The translations under genes and the position numbers were made by a program. From positions 1-64,000 of the forward strand of contig NZ_NWUO01000015.1 in the NCBI RefSeq assembly GCF_002895925.1: a stretch of DNA of 64,000 bases, given 5' to 3'. The notes below the pieces were generated by a model. The model ran no database searches. It was not told the origin of the DNA and saw only the letters and a list, made by a program, of their open reading frames with translations. Of this stretch, positions 62,456-64,000 are shown piece by piece (position 1 is the stretch's first letter; each line of letters begins with the position of its first letter). The DNA is from Mixta theicola. GTDB lineage: Bacteria; Pseudomonadota; Gammaproteobacteria; Enterobacterales; Enterobacteriaceae.

Positions 62456-62810
62456 ATCCCTGGTAAGTTATCTGCCAGGCCTTATGGGTTTAGGCATTTT
62501 TCATCGCCTGCCAGTTGAGCAAAAGTTTACAGGTTGATTCTTAGCCAGCCAATATAGCGCCGCTTATTGCTGGCTGAAGCGTTATTAGTTCACCTCCTGT
62601 TTTCTTGCCTGGAACACGCGCAGCCTTTACCTTATGTTTGTCGTGACACGCGCTTTCATTCTTATTTTCTCTTCAAAACATATTCTTTGTCCGCTGTACA
62701 AGCGCGTCGGAAAAAGCGAAAATCAGGACAGGATTTTGCCGGAATAGTTAACGCTCCGGATTAGGTTTTGTAATTCAGATGCAAAACATCGTCATCGAAA
62801 TGGAGTCAGC
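62456..62810. other. Gap upstream of luxI-like gene, no supported gene
   Basis: A 355-base stretch without convincing coding sequence or terminator. Short frames here (for example at 62567-62764) have no recognisable product. No clear lux-box-like dyad was seen near the synthase gene; GGAG lies nine bases before its ATG. In EsaI/EsaR-type systems the lux box is in front of the regulator gene, which here lies beyond the window. Confidence 0.45.
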
Positions 62811-63461
62811 ATGATAAATTTTCTTGATATTAACTACCAAAAATTATCAGAGCAAAGGTCGAGCGAACTATTTATCCTGAGAAAGGAAACCTTCAAAGAT
62901 CGCCTGAACTGGGCAGTTAACTGCATCAACGGCATGGAGTTTGATGAATATGATAACGAACACACCACCTACGTTTTCGGCATTCATAACGATAACGTAT
63001 TATGCAGCGTAAGGTTTATCGAAACCCGCTATCCTAATATGATCAGCCATACCTTTGCACCATGGTTTGATAAAGTGCTATTGCCTGCCGGAAATTATAT
63101 TGAATCCAGCCGCTTCTTTGTTGATAAAGAACGCGCACGCTCTTCTGAGCTTTATCAATATCCTGTCAGTAGTATGCTTTTTTTGGCGATGATTAATTAT
63201 TCTCGTCATTATGGTTATGAGGGAATATATACTCTGGTCAGCCATGCAATGCTGCGTATATTAAAGCGTTCCGGCTGGGGAGTTTCTGTAGTTGAGCAAA
63301 CACTTTCTGAGAAAAAAGAGAAAATTTATATCGTGTTTTTACCGGTTGACGTTAAAAACCGCGATATACTTATTAAAAAGTCAAACCAGAATAAAGTTTT
63401 TGATGACAAACAGTTAGCCAGGTGGCCGCTGGCTTTTCAGCCTAACCTGCAGCAGGTTTAA
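62811..63461 (+). CDS. Acyl-homoserine-lactone synthase, LuxI/EsaI type
   Basis: A 216-residue LuxI-family synthase making an N-acyl-homoserine lactone from SAM and acyl-ACP. The invariant residues are all in place: Arg24, Phe28, Trp34, Asp45, Asp48, Arg68, Glu98 and Arg101 (ESSRFFVDKER). Spacing follows EsaI of Pantoea stewartii almost exactly. Thr141 (IYTLVSHAML) corresponds to Thr140 of EsaI, which is linked to 3-oxo-acyl chain preference, so a 3-oxo-AHL product is plausible. Sequence composition is more AT-rich than the core genes. Its 3' end overlaps the convergent luxR-type gene by 20 bases, the arrangement typical of esaI/esaR and relatives. Confidence 0.95.
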   Translation: MINFLDINYQKLSEQRSSELFILRKETFKDRLNWAVNCINGMEFDEYDNEHTTYVFGIHNDNVLCSVRFIETRYPNMISHTFAPWFDKVLLPAGNYIESSRFFVDKERARSSELYQYPVSSMLFLAMINYSRHYGYEGIYTLVSHAMLRILKRSGWGVSVVEQTLSEKKEKIYIVFLPVDVKNRDILIKKSNQNKVFDDKQLARWPLAFQPNLQQV

Positions 63462-64000
63462 TCAGCTGTAGTTCAATGCCCATCCTGATGGCATGTTTCG
63501 CGTTCATGACGCCCAGTTTTTTAACAACATTGCCAATATGAAATTTTACGGTACTGACTTTGATACCCAGGATGAGCGCTATTTCCTGATAGGTTTTTCC
63601 AACGCTGGCCCAGTAAAGAATCTCATTTTCACGCGGTGAGAACATATCTTTATTCACCTGTTTTTTCCTGGCAGCGTTATTATCCATATCTTTATACAGC
63701 GATATCACCTTGTCATGCGCCTTGATCAACAACATCTGTAATTGTTCCTGATGTTGCGCGACAATCGCTTCCGTTTCATGAATGTGATTTTCATTCATTA
63801 AAATAGAAAGCAGCACAAGATTATTGTAATAATCATGCAAAACAAATGTATGGCCATTAACAATTTTATAATTTTTAGAAAGATTGAAAATCTTGGAAAA
63901 ATTCAGCTCGCTATTGATGGTAATATTCTCATCCCATGAGAAAGGACAAATACGGGTAAAAGAGGCAATAACTACCGGATCAATTTGCTGATAATTATTT
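63442..64000 (-). CDS. LuxR/EsaR-type quorum-sensing regulator, N-terminus outside the window
   Basis: A 5'-truncated leftward gene; about 185 C-terminal codons are visible up to TAG at 63442-63444. The incomplete autoinducer-binding domain shows the conserved YQQIDPVVIA (Tyr, Asp, Pro), PFSWDENI (Trp) and NGHTFVLHDYYNN (Gly) blocks. The LuxR HTH follows (FSPRENEILYWASVGKTYQE, SVTVKFHIGN-type helix at STVKFHIGNVVKKL). The frame is open to the window end, so an apparent TTG start at 63840 is not the real start. The relation to the convergent synthase suggests an EsaR-like AHL-responsive regulator. Confidence 0.93.
   Translation of the reverse strand, partial: NNYQQIDPVVIASFTRICPFSWDENITINSELNFSKIFNLSKNYKIVNGHTFVLHDYYNNLVLLSILMNENHIHETEAIVAQHQEQLQMLLIKAHDKVISLYKDMDNNAARKKQVNKDMFSPRENEILYWASVGKTYQEIALILGIKVSTVKFHIGNVVKKLGVMNAKHAIRMGIELQLIKPAAG

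Noticed and set aside
62567-62764. 65-codon rightward frame before the luxI-like gene
   Set aside because: No ribosome binding site, no recognisable sequence; probably non-coding upstream region.

Overview
The window looks like a chromosomal segment of a gammaproteobacterium of the order Enterobacterales, most likely the Erwiniaceae (Pantoea, Mixta or Erwinia). The order recJ-dsbC-xerD-fldB-cptA-sdhE-ygfZ-bglA-gcvPHT-ubiI-ubiH-pepP-ygfB-zapA-6S RNA-fau-serA-rpiA-argP-yggE-argO-mscS-fbaA-pgk-epd-tktA-loiP-speB-speA-metK-galP-sprT-endA-rsmE-gshB-yqgE-ruvX-yggR-yggS-yggT-rdgB-hemW-yggN-yggL-trmB-mutY-yggX-mltC follows the Escherichia coli order almost gene for gene. The EsaI/EsaR-like quorum-sensing pair at the right end favours Erwiniaceae. 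Genus and species cannot be settled from the sequence alone.

This core backbone is broken by five accessory sites. (1) At 1-2480, left of recJ where lysS-prfB sit in E. coli, there are tandem and palindromic repeats, a small gene with a class II microcin-like double-glycine leader, an exported protein, a decayed copy of the recJ 3' end and a two-gene cassette of unknown function. (2) At 11046-12560, between bglA and gcvP, there is an AT-rich leftward cluster of unknown, partly broken genes. (3) At 32912-34254, between epd and tktA, a membrane-anchored bactofilin-like gene replaces the E. coli yggCDFP/cmtAB genes. (4) At 53459-54761, between hemW and yggN, a decayed DUF5675-like gene is followed by an exported protein and an SH3-like reading frame; yggM and ansB are absent. 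(5) From 59460 to the end lie a two-gene operon of the Tm-1-like/UPF0261 and PEP-hydrolase-like families, a divergent TetR-type regulator, and a convergent luxI/luxR pair whose luxR runs off the window.

The core genes form recognisable units. These are the glycine cleavage operon gcvTHP with a near-consensus PurR operator, the ubiquinone hydroxylase operon ygfB-pepP-ubiH-ubiI, zapA-ssrS(6S RNA)-fau, the glycolytic operon epd-pgk-fbaA with Cra and CRP sites, argP with its target exporter argO, the arginine-to-putrescine genes speA and speB, metK with MetJ boxes, galP with a perfect Gal operator and a CRP site, and the repair and RNA-modification run trmB-mutY-yggX-mltC.

Points that deserve attention are a one-base frameshift in pgk (probably a sequencing error), the microcin-like peptide, the duplicated recJ 3' end around inserted genes, the ThDP-enzyme pseudogene with an internal deletion, the missing yggU, an in-frame stop inside an unknown AT-rich gene, and the quorum-sensing pair with a full set of catalytic residues. 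No tRNA, rRNA, CRISPR array, transposase or integrase gene was found.
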